From Ampullaceana balthica (lineage: Eukaryota > Mollusca > Gastropoda > Lymnaeidae): DNA of 64,000 nucleotides. The notes below the pieces were generated by a model, which was not told the DNA's origin, did not search any database, and worked only from the letters and a program-made list of their open reading frames with translations. A program made the translations under genes and the position numbers. Shown here one piece after another: positions 12,613 to 25,400 of the stretch. The DNA lies in NCBI GenBank assembly GCA_944989445.1, contig CALYLW010000056.1:1083948-1147947 (forward strand), given 5' to 3'. How positions within the stretch are numbered: position 1 is the stretch's first letter; each line of letters opens with the position of its first letter.

Positions 12613-14342
12613 GGTTATTATTATGATTATTATTGTCATAAAGACATAATTTAGGGCTGTAGACATAAGATGGCTGTCGTAACAAAATTTTGACTAGTGT
12701 CATCAGAATTTTGTGACTAAGACATTTAAAGACTGGAGGCATTTTATGTTTTTAACATAATTTCTTTCTCCAAGTACCCTTAAGGAAATACATTTGTTCC
12801 GATATTCTTTACTCATGCACCCAGGATTAAGAAAACCATTTTCTTTTCCCCATTCAGGCTTCCATACCTTCATAAAAGTCTTCCATCACTTCATACAAGT
12901 CGTCCATACCATAATACTTCCACTTCTTCAAACAAGACTCATTCATACATATGTTTGTATCAAAACTAAATACTCACTGTTAAAGATTCTTAAAATTTAT
13001 ATTTCTATCATTTACTTATTAAATTAACAAATATAAACTCATTCTATTTTCCATGAGTTAGTGCAGAAAATTATTGGGCCAGGGCTAATATTTAAGTCTT
13101 TATGATTTTTAATTTGTCACAGAAATATTTTCATATGCTAACAGGGTGTTTTCTATTTTATTTTAAATGTGTGAATTATTATAATTAGTAAGCTGATAAA
13201 GTAATTTATAAATTGTCATAGAATAAAGAAACTTTTTTTTATAATTATCTAAAAAATATATGCTTGCTAAATTGCTTTTATTTTAAAATTTTGCTTTAAA
13301 AAAGTATAGATAGCGTCTTAAATATCTATATGTATTATGATTTACATTCCATTATTTGTCTTATTTAATTTTGAAGAGTGGGAGGTATTCATATTTCCCT
13401 AAGAAATTAAAAAAAACAATCGTAACATAAACTGGAATTGATATATATAATACTCATACAATTCTAAATAATATTTACATCAAAACACTTTGATTGAGTT
13501 TCATGCTTGAATTGATGAAAATTGTTAAAATTCCATGTTGATGTTAATCAGTTGAATGTCTTCTTTAAAAACAGTTGATTGAAATATATTTTAAAAAACA
13601 TTCAATTTTATGAGTGACATTGTCTCTTTACACAACTCAAACCAGTTTTATTTCCCTAAATAAATGCATTTCTTAGAATTTTTAGAATATAAAGTTTATA
13701 AACATTAATGTTTTTTCAAACAACTTTACAATTAAAATTAATAAAAGTTTTAAACATTTTATCTAATAACTATATTCTCATGTTTATTAAGATTTCTATC
13801 ATTGGATGTGCCATGTATTTTTATCTCAAGGTTTTAGATGTTTTGAATTATTTACATTATATGTTCTTATCTTTTTGTTGATATTTGCAGTGACATGACT
13901 ATCATTAGAGGTTTTCTTATACACATGTTGCAATGTTAACGAATCCCAAAAAATGTCATTCAATAAATATACTTACATTGGGAAAAATTTGTTTTCTTTA
14001 TTTACATAATTTGATGAAATCATAACATTTAAAATTTAATGGCACTGTAGAATGGAATATTATCAGCTCATTCAACTTAATCATTCAACATCAAAACAGT
14101 GAGGCTAATGAAATGCACCAAATGTTAAAGTTAATAGAGAATAATTTTTTTTAAACTTATACATTTATTTGAAGCATTTACAGCAAAAATAATTAATGTT
14201 TAAGTTGTAGATACAATTCTTTTCAAGAAACAGCATCATAAAATAGCTGGAATAAAATAGTTAAAAATGTAGTAATAAAAGGTAATCAAAGTGTGAATTA
14301 ACTACAGACACTTGCACATCATCTTATATTATATCTTCTGTT
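12613..14342. other. AT-rich intergenic, no gene seen
   Basis: The stretch between the convergent transporter and Notch-ligand genes shows only short chance ORFs, A/T runs and scattered AATAAA. There is no conserved coding pattern, RNA gene or clear repeat border. Confidence 0.4.
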
Positions 14343-15185
14343 ACAGACGCTCCGCTCCTACTTCTTTACAACATATTTTTGCATATATATGATGCTTATC
14401 AATGGTTTATGTCTAGGCTTGAGTTTTTAATGTTAACAGTGTCTTGTTTTCCTGGTTTGATTAGGCCATTCTACGGCAGAATATCAAATGGGAAAAACCA
14501 ATCTGTATTTGTTTATTCTTGTATTTGGAAAAAGAAAAATGTTTTTATCCCTGTCTATCTGAGTGTTGTATTAGATTATTGATGTTTTATATTTCCAAGT
14601 TAGAATTTAATGTCTTATGTATTATTTCTACTTTGTTCTTCAATCTATAGTGTTTCTACATTTAAATGATTTAACTAAAGGTGTTACTCTTGACAATTTT
14701 GAATATTCTCCAGCAATGAATCTTGCAGCTCTTTTTTGAATTTGTTCTAGTTTATCTATGTTTTCTTTGGGGGATGGATCCCATAAAGAAGATGTGTAAT
14801 TTAGTACAGATCTGACCAAAGTAAGGTAGCATTTTAGTTATATATTCTTATTACATAATGTAAAAGTTTCTTTTTGTTGGAATTTTTAATTACTTCATTG
14901 ACATGATTCCATGATAATCTCTCATTTATTATTACCCCTAAGTATTGTGCATCTTTAATTTGGTTTAGTTGTTTTCCATTAATCATTAATAGTTTGCATA
15001 TATTTGTTTCTTTATCTCTGATACTTTTAACAGCTGACACTTTTCTGGATGGAAGAATTAATTTCCCATTTTATTAATTTATCTAGGTCTTTTTTTAAGA
15101 TTTTGCTATCTTGTTCTGATTTAATTGTTCAATAGATTATACAATTATCAGCAAATAACCCGATTTTTGTTACTGTTACACAAGA
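14343..15185 (-). pseudogene. decayed LINE 3' half (RT C-terminus and tail)
   Basis: The 3' tail (complement of CAGACGCTCCGCTCCTACTT near 14345) matches the tail of the young LINE copies at 54023-54480 and 60549-60990, and the next ~400 bases align with them. Further on, the minus strand keeps non-LTR reverse-transcriptase C-terminal marks: an FADN remnant of the FADD motif near 15160, and AQYLGVIINERLSWNHV within 14834-15040. Many stops make it an old relic of the same LINE family. Confidence 0.75.
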
Positions 15186-15189
15186 AAGA

Positions 15190-16329
15190 CTCTTAGCTTT
15201 TGGTTAATTTTAGGTGACCTAGGTGGGAGGAGCATATATTGTGAAACTGAAATAGAAGCCCATTTTTTTTACAGTCAAATTTCTAATCAAGAATATGTAC
15301 AGCACCTTTGTTTATGAAAATTACTAATTCTAATATTCTCTATCATATTTTAATTTTATTCCATCATGAGATTCATTGCTGATACAAATTCCATTACTTA
15401 TTTAGTTATCATTTTATAAAATCAAACACTAAAGCCATAAAAAAAGTCAATTAAAAACAATCAAAGTACAAAAGGTACAATCACAGGGATGTTACAGGGG
15501 GAAAGGGACTTTGTTCCTTGGGTATTGTCAAAATCATAGAAACTCTGGCATTTGAAATATAAATGACAGTACTTCTCATGTCAATAATCTTTTATGACCA
15601 CATTTCAAATTTACTCAAAGTTTTTACACTTTCCCCCTGATTTCCATGTTCCTTAATCATTTTTTTTTCAAATGCAAAACATTTATGTGCTTCAACATAG
15701 CTCAGCTAATGTGATGGTAACAACAAATTATATTTATTCTTTTTTTAGTTAGTGCACTTTATTTTAAATTACATTTAAGATATTTTTATGTATAATAAAG
15801 CATAAGATCATAATTGCATTTTAAGATAAATAATTGCCTGAAATTTTGATATTTAACATTGTTTTTTAACAAAAGTAAACAGTGATAAATATAATTATGA
15901 AAATTATGAGTCTCAAAATATTTAAACTGAAAAATGAGAATTCAGCCAGAATTTGGCAACACAGAGAAAACTATTTTGATAATAAATGAAATTTCACCAC
16001 ATCAGTTTGACAATCAATTTTCTTTGTGGCTAAAATATTAACATTTTGGCAACACATTTTACAATATTGGAAATAAATCTTGCAAGCCATCAGAATTTAG
16101 TTGAATTGTTAACCACAAACTATTGCAGCTGCATTAGGTATAATCTTGAGGTCTTTTATTATAAATTTTAGATGACATGAAAATGTCTGCCACAAGGGAA
16201 TTGATAAAAAAATTATTTCTTGATCATGCACTACAAGAAAATATTGATAAGGTTAATATTCTAATGTGCATCACAAAATGAAGATGGATTGAAAATAAAC
16301 AAATTATGCAACATATTTTAACAGTTCAT
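15190..16329. other. intergenic, no gene seen
   Basis: AT-rich sequence downstream of the Notch-ligand stop codon, with no coding pattern. It may include the distal 3' UTR of that gene. Confidence 0.35.
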
Positions 16330-16335
16330 TTTATT
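16330..16335 (-). terminator. candidate poly(A) signal of the Notch-ligand gene
   Basis: AATAAA on the minus strand lies about 68 bases past the stop codon at 16403. It is close but plausible; other AATAAA sites further out could also serve. Confidence 0.4.
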
Positions 16336-16402
16336 CTTAACTGTAAGGACTCAGATATTCAAACTTTGAAGAATCTATTCATTTCCCCATTACAAATGAT
16401 CC

Positions 16403-19400
16403 TCACTTTAAGATGGAGAGATGTGGGTGAACTTTAAGGTCGTGATAAGGAGGGTCATCAATATATGGCAAATATCTATACTTCTTCTCGTAATCTAGAT
16501 CCGAGACAGTTTTCCTTCGTACAGGAGACGTCACCCTTCTGCCTATGTTTCCACAGCCACTCTTTGGTCTTAATTTTACTTCCTGTACTCTTTCCTTGTT
16601 GCTCATAGCCACATAACCATCTTCATTTGGTGCTTCCTTACAAGTTGCTATATTTTCAGTCCCAGCCGCATGCTGTATGTTGATGTAGCTTGCTGTGATG
16701 TTGCCTGGTACAGGCGGGAGTGGCCCCTGGTTGAACTTTATCTTATGTCTCTTGGGTCTCTTTGCTCTGGGGTTGGTAGGAATCAAATTTTGTGTGCGAA
16801 GCTGAAATGTTTGGGGAAAATTTAACAAATGTTATGAAACATAAAACAGACCAGACTTTTAATCATTTGAACACTGGATAGTTCAGGAACGCAGATCAAT
16901 TTAAAAACCATAAAATCATCTAAATATTAATGTTAACTTATAAAGAATGTATTAAGAGACCTGGGTCTAAGCTCTTTATGTTCTAAAGCATCATTCCCAA
17001 CCATCCCACTCATTACAATGTTGGCCAATGCAGGTATTCGTACAATTTATTTAATGCTATCAACCACAGTGATCCCCGCAAAATTTTAAGCTCAGTGAGG
17101 TCATTGGCACTCATGGCTTTTAAGTCATAACAAGAAGATCCACTCTCTAAACAGAGGAGTACTATTTCATAATTGATAACACAATTTTTAAAAAAATCAA
17201 TCATCCATTATATGTAGCTGTAATAATTAGCCTGACTCCTTAAGACTGAACACTGCATACTGACAACCTATGACTACACTCTATGATGGGATGAGTTATA
17301 TTCTCCAGCCAAAACTAGCATTAAGCTGTCATTTAGATAGCTGCACTTAGAGACTTATGCTTTACTTTATGGGAGTAATGATTAAAAAAATTCCAAGAAT
17401 CATGTTTCTTACCATTTCTGATCTCACATCCTCTGGTATGGAATTATGCCGACAGTCTCGGGGCCTGTCATAAACTGAAGCTAAAAGAAAAATTAATTTT
17501 GATCTGTTTCATTTGATGACTATACTTAATGTTCTTTTTACGCATTGATTTTGTCATTAATTTTGCAATGTATTCAAGTAAACTGTATCAATGAAAATTG
17601 ATATGAAATGTTTGCGATGAGAAAAAATGTTGTTTTAAGCACCAATCCAAAAGAAATTATTCAACAAGCTCTTTTACCATAGGCCTAATTAAAAAATTGG
17701 CATGCAAATTTAAAAAAGATTTATTAATAATCAGACTGCCCTGGTTTCATTTTCAAAGCTGAAGAATAATTTTAGAATTACATGTAATATACAAAGCAAG
17801 GAAAAGAAGAATTTTGAAATTTTTTAAATATGAAAAACATAAACATTTATAAATATAATGTTAAAAATTCATGTTTAATTACAATAACTTTAAAGCAACA
17901 TAATAAAACAGATGGATAAATTTTACTTTCAAACTGTTTTCATAAGGCATCAATAGGCCAAAGTCAACATTTAACACATTTTTTTTCCATCAATATTTGA
18001 TTTTGAAAAAAGCCAGTTTATAATTTTTCATTTCTTTCAGCATTTTTTTGGTCTGAACAGTGTGAGATTTTTTTGTTCTTGTTTTGCATCTCTATTGAAT
18101 TCACACAAAACTGTCATGTCATTGATACTTAATTATTTTAATTATTTATTATTATTATGGATTCTGCTGTCTCAAAATAAAGGTATGGATTATAGAAGTT
18201 CCAGACATCTGATGTTGAAATAAACAAGTATCAAATGCACATTATTTTACTATTTAAATTTAAGTTATAAAATTTATTAATTTATTTTTATAGCAATGAA
18301 ACAAGATGATTTCAAAGTTTAAACTGAAATTTATAATACATATTAAATGAAAATATAATTTAAAAAAAGGGATAACCAAAGGTACAACCATAATGTTCAA
18401 TAATTATTTAACTAACTATCCCATCACAAAGCAAAGCCAGATTTTAGGAAAGCCAAAATTACCAACTGCACCTCCCAATTTTTTCACAGGTCTCTTAACA
18501 AGAGTCGGTTGTTCATTCAGAACATCATCAGGTGAACAATTTGTTTCAACAACAGCCTGAGTTACAAAAATGCCTATCTATTAATAAAACTGTATATTTC
18601 TATCTTCAGCCTTGGTCTGTCTTGAGGTGAAATTAAACATAGAGAATGGAATCATCTTCAAAATAAGATGCAAGAGTCAATTTTTTCTTCTCGAATTAAT
18701 AAATAAATAAAATTAACGTTTAAGGGGCTAAACAATTTGATTTAGTTATTTTTGTTCACATAATGAAATGGTGTGTTATGATAGCTTTGAAAAAGTATTG
18801 TTTAAATTCACATATGAATATGACATATGACATGAGAAAAGGACACGGCAAATCAGCATATTATTCTTTTTTTTTAAAATGATTTTGACCTATTAAGGGG
18901 ACTGAAAGTATCAGGAATTCTCTGACAGTTGCAAAAAATGTTTCTACCCAAAGAATTGCAACAACAACAATAAAAAAAAATATATTTAAAAAAATGGTGT
19001 TAATAAAAAATAAATTACCGCTATAACTGCAACATTGTCTTCCTTTGCTGTTTTCACATCTTCCACAGAAGCATATAAGGAGTTGTTAATATTTTTTGGG
19101 GATACCCTCACCTGTAGAAAACAAAGCTATTTATAATATCCTACTCATACAGGCAGTTTCTCTTTAAGAGTGTGGTGTAAGACATTAAATTTTGGTAATT
19201 TAATTTTAAAAAATTATTATTTAAGCTAATGAAATATACATTTATTACATTTTAATTTTAATTTTACAGAATTTCAACAGAATAAATTATTTTCATATAT
19301 TCAAATAAATATTCTGTTTTGTAAAAAAAACTATTTTGATTACTACCACTGCAAGATGATGAATTTTCTCTAAAAGTAGCTACACCAGAAATTTGAAATC

Positions 19401-22400
19401 AAGCTAATTTATTTCATGTAAATCTTAAACTTACAGAAGCGCCTTCAGATTCCACGTAATTAACAGCTGAAAGCAAGTCAGAGGCCTGTAGTGTAGTGGG
19501 TTCATTTTCAACAAACATTTCATTCCTATGTGACAGCTTGGTTTGAGCTGTATCAATTTTGTATTTTTCAAGTCGATTCCTAAAAATAAAATTGAGTTGA
19601 CTTGGTCTTAGCCCTACCAATTAAGGTACAACTATGAAATATTATTAGAATTTTTATAAAAAATTTAAAAAAAGGTTTCAAATGATTTAAAATAAAATTG
19701 GATTTTGTTTTGGGTTTTTAAAATTATTTTATTGAGTTAAAAATTAGGTGAATAACATTGAAGAATCTAAGTCATTAACTAATTTAAACTTTTACTTTTA
19801 GCACTTGAATGTTGATAAGAGCTAGATTTTATCACATGGAATATTTTTTGAATTGTTAAAAACTCAAAACAATTTTTTTTTAAAAATTTTGAATTCTTAA
19901 CATTCACACATTCTCATGAATCTTCAAGTATCAAGCTAGTTTTAAACTTTGAAATGTGAGGACTTAAAAAAAAATTAACTGAGTTTATAAAATGATAAGA
20001 GCAAAATTAGCAGGCTGGACTAACAAGGACATTTAGAACTGTAAAAGAAAGCCATTTATATCAATTTAAACACAAGCAAAGATCCCCCCCCCCAAAAAAA
20101 AAGAAAGATCATTTTAATGTTAAATTTTGAATATCATCTATTATGCTAACAAGTCATGCTATTATGCTTTTCAAGTCATAAAATTTTTTTTTCAATTTAG
20201 CTTACACTTAATTTTGTTAGAAACCCGAATCAATTATTTAGGTGTCATAATAAACAGAAATGAAAAAAAAATGTTTACAGGTACCTGTCACTAAAACCTT
20301 AAGATTCATTAAGTTAAATTGAAATTACCTTTGACACTTGACTATTATAAGAGCAACAATAACAATTAAAAATAGGGCACAAGCAGTAATAAGGGCTGGG
20401 TACCAATCCTCTATATAATAATTCTGTAAAAATAAAACATAAGAATCATTATTATATCACACATTGATGGATCTTAATTAACTGCTTTTAAGGAGCCAAC
20501 ACAGTTATTCTTATGAAGACATTGAAGAAAAGTGTTGAAACCTTTTGTATTAGCCTTATAAAAATGCTGTAAAATTCTTAACCAGGGGTGCACACACCTC
20601 ACCTACTGTGAGTAAAAGAGTAAGACATTAACTTTTAAAAAACAAAATCATCACACGCACACTAAGAAATATTTTAGAAAATTATAATGAAAAGGTAAGA
20701 AGGAAAAAAATAATAAGAGCGTTGACTATTTTATATTTTATATTTATTTTATTATAAATGCCATATGTGCATACTAAAAAATAAATAAATAGGAGGAAGA
20801 AAAATAACCTATTTGAAACAATTATTTATTAGCACTTTTCTCTGTCATCTACATCTCTGAAAACTCTGCCCAACAAAGCACAAGAGCATCAGAATATTTC
20901 TTGGAATTTTACATCTAGCCATTCATTGCAAAGTGATTTTCAGTTAATAAAATTTATGAATAGGAAAATTTCATCATACCAATGGTTCCTCTGGAAGAGC
21001 GGATTTTAGGTCAACTGCATCTAAAAAAAGTGGACAGCACATGTAGTCATTGAGCTTATGGATCACTTTATTTATGACATACATGACCTCTTCATCTGTC
21101 AATAATTTACCATCAACCTTGACATTGGGGTAGATGGCTGTAACTTCTACTTTTCTGGTTTCAATTGAAAAAGAAAAAAATAAATATTATAATTAATTGC
21201 ATTCTAAATGGAATATTTCAAGAAAACTATTAGTTAAAAGCCATAAATTGTCTGATAACAAAGAATGTTAAATCACAAGGCTCCTTTTTTTTCAATATGA
21301 ATTTTAAAATAAATATTTATATTTTAACTTGACATTAAAAGTAAATTTTTCATTTTGATGTTCAGTAAAAGTTTGTATATTTTAATGCAATTAGTGTATT
21401 TCAGGTTTAATGTTTGAGTAAAACAAAATGAGTTTGTCTTTACTTGGCCTTAGATGTGCCTGTCTCTGACTTGTGAGTGATCTCCAGCTGTCTGCCATCA
21501 TACAAGTGTGTTTCAGCAAACAACTTCTGCAGTCCTTCATTTATTGACAATGGATTGGCTTTGGAAATTGGACACGCTAGATAGAATGGCAATGTGATAT
21601 CTGCAGAAACAAGTAAAATATTTGCAAAGTGTATTCCGTTCTCTGAATATTGCTTCTTAATGAATTTTTCTATCGTTGAAACTTATCAGTAATTGTAATA
21701 AACTTGAACACATTTCTTAAAGGTATTTAAACTACCTTGCATTATGATGTGGCATGGTTAAAATTTTAAGAGTTTATAAATTACCTAAAACTCTCTAACA
21801 ATTTTGTGTGTGTGTGTGTGGAAGTAATTGGATTTAAACTTTTAAAATAAATTTTATGATCATTTAATAAAAAAGAATGCATCTGAAATATTTAAAACTA
21901 AAGAAAAATACTGTATCTCAATATAAAAATATTAAATGCAAGTGTTTCAATGTATGAATAAGGGCTAGTTTAGAAATTAAAAAATTCAGTCCTAATTTAC
22001 CAATGTTAAAACACATTAAGCCGGACCACATTCCCTGGCACAGACAAACGTGGGAACCATTCGTCAGGGAACATTCTCCGTTGTTGGCACATGGCTCAAC
22101 AGTGCAATTAAACCTTACTTCATCCTCACAGTTCTGGCCTGTCCAGCCTTGCTCACAGACACACATATGGATATGGAACGTATTGTTCTCACGAATACAG
22201 CGTCCATGGTCAGAGCATGAAGAATTATCGCAAATGTTTAAAATTTCCTCGCAGGTTTTCCCGCTAAAACCTTGAGGACATGAACAAAACAGAGACTCCC
22301 AATCATCAATACAGGACCCGTTGTTTTGACAAACATTGTAGGTACAAGGCGCAGAAACGAGGTTCCTGTTAAATATCATGTCCTGCGTCTCCCCCTCACA

Positions 22401-25400
22401 CCTTGCTCCAGCCCATCGTCTAGGACAAGCGCAGCGCATGCTGGGATGTGAAGACTCGTTTATATAGCATACACCGTTATTAAAGCAGTAGTAAGGGTGA
22501 CAAATTGGTGTACCATTAATGGGGGAAGCTGAGATCTCAATGTCTGTGGAGCTGTGATTGTTGGCGTCATTGGTTGAATTTTCATGGTTTATTGTGTTGC
22601 CTGGCGTCTCGACTGTTGTGTTGATATAAGCGTTCCCTGATGAATCGATTGATGTTTTGTTAACACAATTAAAATGAGCGAAATTTGGGTCCTGGCACGG
22701 TTGGTAACTTCTCACTGGGCTGTCACAGAACTGACCCTCCCAGCCAGGGTCACATAGACACTGGACATCGTCTGTCGCACCAGTTGGCATACATCTGCCG
22801 TGATTATTACAGTAAAGATTGGCTGTGCATGTCGTGTACAAGTCAACCTCACACCTCTTCCCTGTGCGATGGGGCGGGCACTTGCAGATAAAGCTGCCTT
22901 TTGTGTTGATGCATGTGCCGTCAAACTGACATGCACGAGATGGGGGCTCGGCTCGATCCTCTCCGAACAGTTGTTTTGACGTGCTGTGTGAATCAATGTC
23001 ACGTAAACCGATAGCACTCTCGTTGATTGGGTTCTTCATCTCCAGCAAGTTGTGCGTCACGTCACGTTCATCATTTACCTTCACGCCCACATCCGTTATT
23101 CCAGATGAATTATGGTTAACATGGTTGTAGGTGGTGTTTCCAGCGAATGATCCTACACGTCTGTCGGTTGACTTTGTTAGAGAGATATCTGAAGATGGAT
23201 TGACAACATCCGGGCGAGAAGGGTCTGTTTTGTTCTCAAGAGGAGATGGGTCTGAAATGAGGCCGTTAATGTTTTCTGGAACACCCTGGGATAACTCTGT
23301 GTGTGTGTTCGTGGTTTGTGCCGATGTAGTAATCCCTTGAACACATTCGTCAATGTCTACATCACAAATAATCCCCGTCCATCCTGGAGAACAAACGCAC
23401 ACGAAGCCCGGCTGAGTATTTAGACAAACAGTGTGGACTTTGGATGTGATATTGCTTTCAGTTACATTATCATAGGTCAAATTACCTCTTCTGGTGCAGA
23501 GTTCCGATGACAGCAGGCATTCGTCGACATCGATGTCACATAGCGATCCTGTCCACCCTGCTGGACACACACATTGGAAATTGCCGTGAAGATTCACGCA
23601 TGTCGCTCCATTGTTGCACAAGCTGGACTTCGCTTCGCATTCATTCACGTCCGTATCACATCTCTGACCTGTCCAGTTGATCGGACACTCGCACGTGAAG
23701 CTGCCTGGCGTATTAATACATTTGCCCCAGTTATTGCAATTCGTGACCAAGCACTCGTCCACGTCTTGGTTGCACCTGTCATTAGTCCAGCCATCTTGGC
23801 ATACGCAACGAAATCCCCCGTACGTGTTCTCACACGTGGCGTTATTGAAGCAGTAGCCATCCAGCTGGCACTCGTCCAGATCTACTTCACAAGTCAAGCC
23901 ATGAAAACCCCGGGAACAGATGCAGATAAATCCTTCGTTTGCGTCTTTACAGAGCCCGGAATTTTGACAAGGATGTGACGCGCAGTCGTCCACATTGGTT
24001 TCACAAGTTGGGCCTTCCCAGAAGTCATTGCATGCACAATCGAAACTTCCGAGCAGATCTGTACAATTCCCGCCATTCTTGCAAATGTCAGACTCACATT
24101 CATTGATGTTGTGCTCACAAAGTTTTCCTAAAAAAAGAAATGTAAGTGCATGTTCATTCATTAATAAAGAAAAGAGGTCAGCCTTATAATCATATTTTCT
24201 TAAGCCGCGAACTTAACTACGAATATAATGATCACATGGTATTCAAAATTTCTAAGACGATTGCGACTTATATGGCATTTACTATTACATTTTGCCGTTA
24301 ATTTCTCTCTTGGTTGGCATATTCTTTTCAAATTCAGTTTTTTTCCCTAGACCTGTAAACACTTTTTATAAGATCGTCATATTTTAGTAATTCTTTATAT
24401 TGGCAAGTGACATTTAACAGAGAGTATGTCTTTCTTTAGTAAATTTAGTATCAAGTACCAATTTGTCTTGGTAACCATTCTGGAAAGGCGCGAACCCAAA
24501 TAAGAAATCTTCCTGCAACATCATATAAAAACACCATGTACATGTGGCTTTTCAGGGGGCATTGCCTCAAACCCTGGTGCGGAGACTTCAGAAGGTACAA
24601 AGTATACTGCAGTAGAAACTAAGGATGTCATTCAGAATACGCTCCTTTGAATTGTTTGCACCTAATTTATGGTAATTTCTACCTAAGTCTCCCAGAGTTT
24701 TTATTGTATATACAGAATTATTTAAAATACATCTAACGACCATTTTTCTTAAAAAGAGTATTGAACTTCAGATCAGAGGCGTCACTAGGGGCGTGCGGGT
24801 GGTGCGGACCGTACCTGGGGACTCCATCACAACGGGTGACACCAAAGTGTACAATACGCTTTGTTATCGTTATTTAGCTCAGGCAGACTCGGAGGAGGTC
24901 TATGGAGCAAGTCGTGAAGAAGTGACACCATGAGCTACCGCAATGAGTGACACTACCCCTAGTGGCGTCTTTGCTTCAGAGTACTTTGATAATGCTAGGC
25001 TACCATGGACGCAAGTGCTATAAAAGAATTCATTAATAAAGCCCAATGGTTACAAACGTGGAAAATTATGTGAAGCACCTATCTTCACTACTAACACTCC
25101 CGACTTACCAGTGTACCCAGTTCTGCATTGGCACTGGAAAGACCCAGGTTTATTCTCACAGTGGCTCCTGTGCTGGCAAGGATTACTCAGGCACTCGTTG
25201 ATGTCCTGCTCACACCAACGTCCCTGAAAGCCTGCAACGCATTCACATGTGTAGTTCCCATCTGTGTTGACACACTTAGCACCGTGCTGACACGTTGAGT
25301 TGGATACGTCGCATTCGTTTATATCACTCTCACAGTGCAGTCCTGTTGGGAAATATAGACTTATTCAAAATTAACAACTTTAGGCAAAAACCTACAAATT

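Noticed and set aside
12794..13027. 77-codon plus-strand ORF after the transporter gene
   Set aside because: Low-complexity composition in AT-rich sequence with no motif; likely chance.
22003..24189. Several plus-strand ORFs opposite the EGF exon
   Set aside because: Shadows of the Cys-rich coding strand.
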